NCBI GenBank assembly: GCA_963974485.1
Contig: CAXBBS010000005.1
Location: 62,001 to 126,000, forward strand
From: JAALKW01 sp963974485
Lineage (GTDB): Bacteria; Pseudomonadota; Gammaproteobacteria; Legionellales; Legionellaceae
DNA length: 64,000 bases
Direction: 5' to 3'
The position numbers and the translations under genes were made by a program. The notes below the pieces were generated by a model. It saw only the letters and a program-made list of their open reading frames with translations, was not told the origin of the DNA and searched no databases. Shown piece after piece: positions 62,939-64,000 of this stretch (position 1 is the first letter of the stretch; each line of letters starts with the position of its first letter).

Positions 62939-63925
62939 ATGTTCAGACGCACGTTATCCGCCCCAAAATTATTAAGTGATCACATGCCTTTTTTAGCAGA
63001 AAGCGATGGTATGTGTGTAATGAGTTGGAATATTTTGTGCCAAATGAAGTTTAATAGCATCTGGGAATATTTTAATAATGGATTTACTTGTCGTGATGAA
63101 TCGGATGAGGAGTATCGTCATCGTTTAAGCCATATCGCTGCCCAATTAAGCGCAATCAACGAAGATGATAGACGTTCAGTGATATGTTTACAGGAATGTC
63201 CAGAAACACCAGAGTTACGTGAGCAATTGATTGCCGATATTACAAAGCAACCAGCTTTCTCGGGTTACCGTGCTCGGTTATTTAACAACACAGAGGATGA
63301 GTATTACTTGATCACCATGTATGACGGTAACATGTATCATGAAGATGAAGCACGAACTAATCAAATACAAGCCGTGGTATTGAAGCAAGGATTAGTCGGT
63401 CGAATTCTACCGTTGGTCCTCGTCAATCGCGTGTCTGGTGACATGACTGTTGTGATTAATGTACATGCGAATTTCTCTCAGGCGATCACGCAAGATATTA
63501 TTTGCTTGGAAAAGCAAATAAAATGTTTAGGTATCACGAATATCCTGCTGATCGGTGATTTTAATCGCGATTTAGTTTCGCAGTCGGATGATTATTCTCA
63601 GCACGATGTTTCGTTAGCCTTGGATGCTTCTCGATTATTCGGTGATACTCTCCAGGTGCAAGCCTCAAATTCTGCTTCGTTTTGTTCCACATATGACAGA
63701 ACAACCTCAAGCTGTGGTCAACGGCTTGAAACACGTGATGGCGTCATGTCTTCTTTCGAGGTCAAGCTCGTACCGATGTATGCTATGAATGCGCCAAAAA
63801 ACGCGTTGAGTTTTGCTCATCCAGTATCAAAGGCATTAAGCTTTATTCCCGAACGTTTTTGCAATCTTGAGGTAGCTGAATTACCAGATATAATCGATGT
63901 ATCGGCATCCACGTTAAACTTATGA
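62939..63925 (+). CDS. Endonuclease/exonuclease/phosphatase-fold protein, effector candidate
   Basis: 328 residues. CVMSWNILCQMKF gives the N-terminal metal-site Asn, VICLQECPE the metal-binding Glu, INVHAN the His region and LLIGDFNRD the GDFN Asp/Asn pair, all in EEP-family order (CCR4/nocturnin, inositol 5-phosphatase, nucleases). The final motif is unclear: AHPVSKALSF stands where SDHxPV is expected, keeping His but not Asp. No signal peptide. RNA, nucleotide or inositol phosphate could be the substrate. GGA lies about 10 nt before the ATG. Confidence 0.7.
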   Translation: MFRRTLSAPKLLSDHMPFLAESDGMCVMSWNILCQMKFNSIWEYFNNGFTCRDESDEEYRHRLSHIAAQLSAINEDDRRSVICLQECPETPELREQLIADITKQPAFSGYRARLFNNTEDEYYLITMYDGNMYHEDEARTNQIQAVVLKQGLVGRILPLVLVNRVSGDMTVVINVHANFSQAITQDIICLEKQIKCLGITNILLIGDFNRDLVSQSDDYSQHDVSLALDASRLFGDTLQVQASNSASFCSTYDRTTSSCGQRLETRDGVMSSFEVKLVPMYAMNAPKNALSFAHPVSKALSFIPERFCNLEVAELPDIIDVSASTLNL

Positions 63926-63935
63926 TTCGGAGTAC

Positions 63936-63980
63936 ATCATGGTTCAGAGGGCATGGCTGGGTGTCATGGCGAACCATGAT
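63936..63980. repeat. 10-bp perfect inverted repeat after the EEP gene
   Basis: ATCATGGTTC (63936-63945) and GAACCATGAT (63971-63980) flank a 25-nt loop, starting 10 bp after the stop codon. AATTCATC follows, not a U-run. It may be a terminator-like structure or the edge of something beyond the window. Confidence 0.45.
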
Positions 63981-64000
63981 AATTCATCTATACTTTAAGT

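Noticed and set aside
1..64000. tRNA, rRNA, CRISPR arrays, insertion sequences and prophage genes
   Set aside because: Reading both strands I saw no cloverleaf with a T-loop consensus, no regularly spaced repeats, no transposase or integrase, and no phage structural genes.

Overview
The window looks like a chromosomal segment of a host-associated gammaproteobacterium of the order Legionellales (Legionella/Coxiella/Aquicella/Berkiella type). This is an inference from three things. First, the housekeeping genes are gammaproteobacterial (ispB, msbA-lpxK, proS, ttcA, tolC behind a pcm-like gene, kbl-tdh, ettA, a SulP-carbonic anhydrase fusion). Second, a complete leucine/isovalerate catabolic (liu) operon is present. 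Third, about a dozen large proteins have eukaryote-like or effector-like features: leucine-rich repeats, ankyrin-like repeats, a CX5R phosphoinositide-phosphatase motif, a J-domain-like motif, an endonuclease/exonuclease/phosphatase fold, macrodomain PARGs and an ADP-ribosyltransferase-like protein. No secretion-system genes lie in the window, so the effector label is a hypothesis. The species cannot be named from this sequence.

Layout. 1-5.3 kb: a truncated secreted protein, a microbial-type PARG behind a possible ADP-ribosyltransferase, a decayed periplasmic beta-carbonic anhydrase, and a poly(A)-polymerase-like protein with a long novel N-terminus. 5.3-15.2 kb: a yeast-type cytosine deaminase homologue, an LRR protein, ispB, an ankyrin-like protein, a membrane glycosyltransferase, a YcaD-type MFS carrier and a MATE carrier. 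15.2-20.1 kb: an effector-like block with a second, altered PARG that overlaps its downstream partner by ATGA, preceded by a multispan membrane protein. 20.2-28.2 kb: the liu operon (isovaleryl-CoA dehydrogenase, thiolase, small membrane protein, MCC beta, methylglutaconyl-CoA hydratase, MCC alpha, HMG-CoA lyase). 28.3-36.4 kb: methyltransferase, msbA, lpxK, secreted lipocalin-like protein, double ABC ATPase, proS. 36.4-42.8 kb: SidP-like CX5R protein, two tandem IPT/Lcl-C secreted proteins, a small RHH protein and an orphan. 42.8-51.4 kb: nhaA, sulP-CA, ttcA, tolC, pcm-like, and a C-terminally anchored orphan. 51.6-64 kb: kbl-tdh, ettA, L,D-transpeptidase, an intergenic region with two perfect DnaA boxes, an AI-2E family protein, a J-domain-like membrane protein behind a PmrA-box match, a small membrane protein, a PBP4-like dacB, a glutamate-synthase-domain protein and an EEP-fold protein.

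How the parts fit. Liu enzymes turn leucine-derived isovaleryl-CoA into acetoacetate and acetyl-CoA, and Kbl/Tdh turn threonine into glycine and acetyl-CoA; both suit a bacterium living on host amino acids. MsbA/LpxK, TolC, PBP4 and the L,D-transpeptidase serve the envelope. The effector-like genes are scattered one to three at a time among housekeeping genes, not gathered in an island. Convergent neighbours nearly always overlap at their 3' ends. The most novel material is the pair of ADP-ribose-related loci (406-2654 and 15184-17993).
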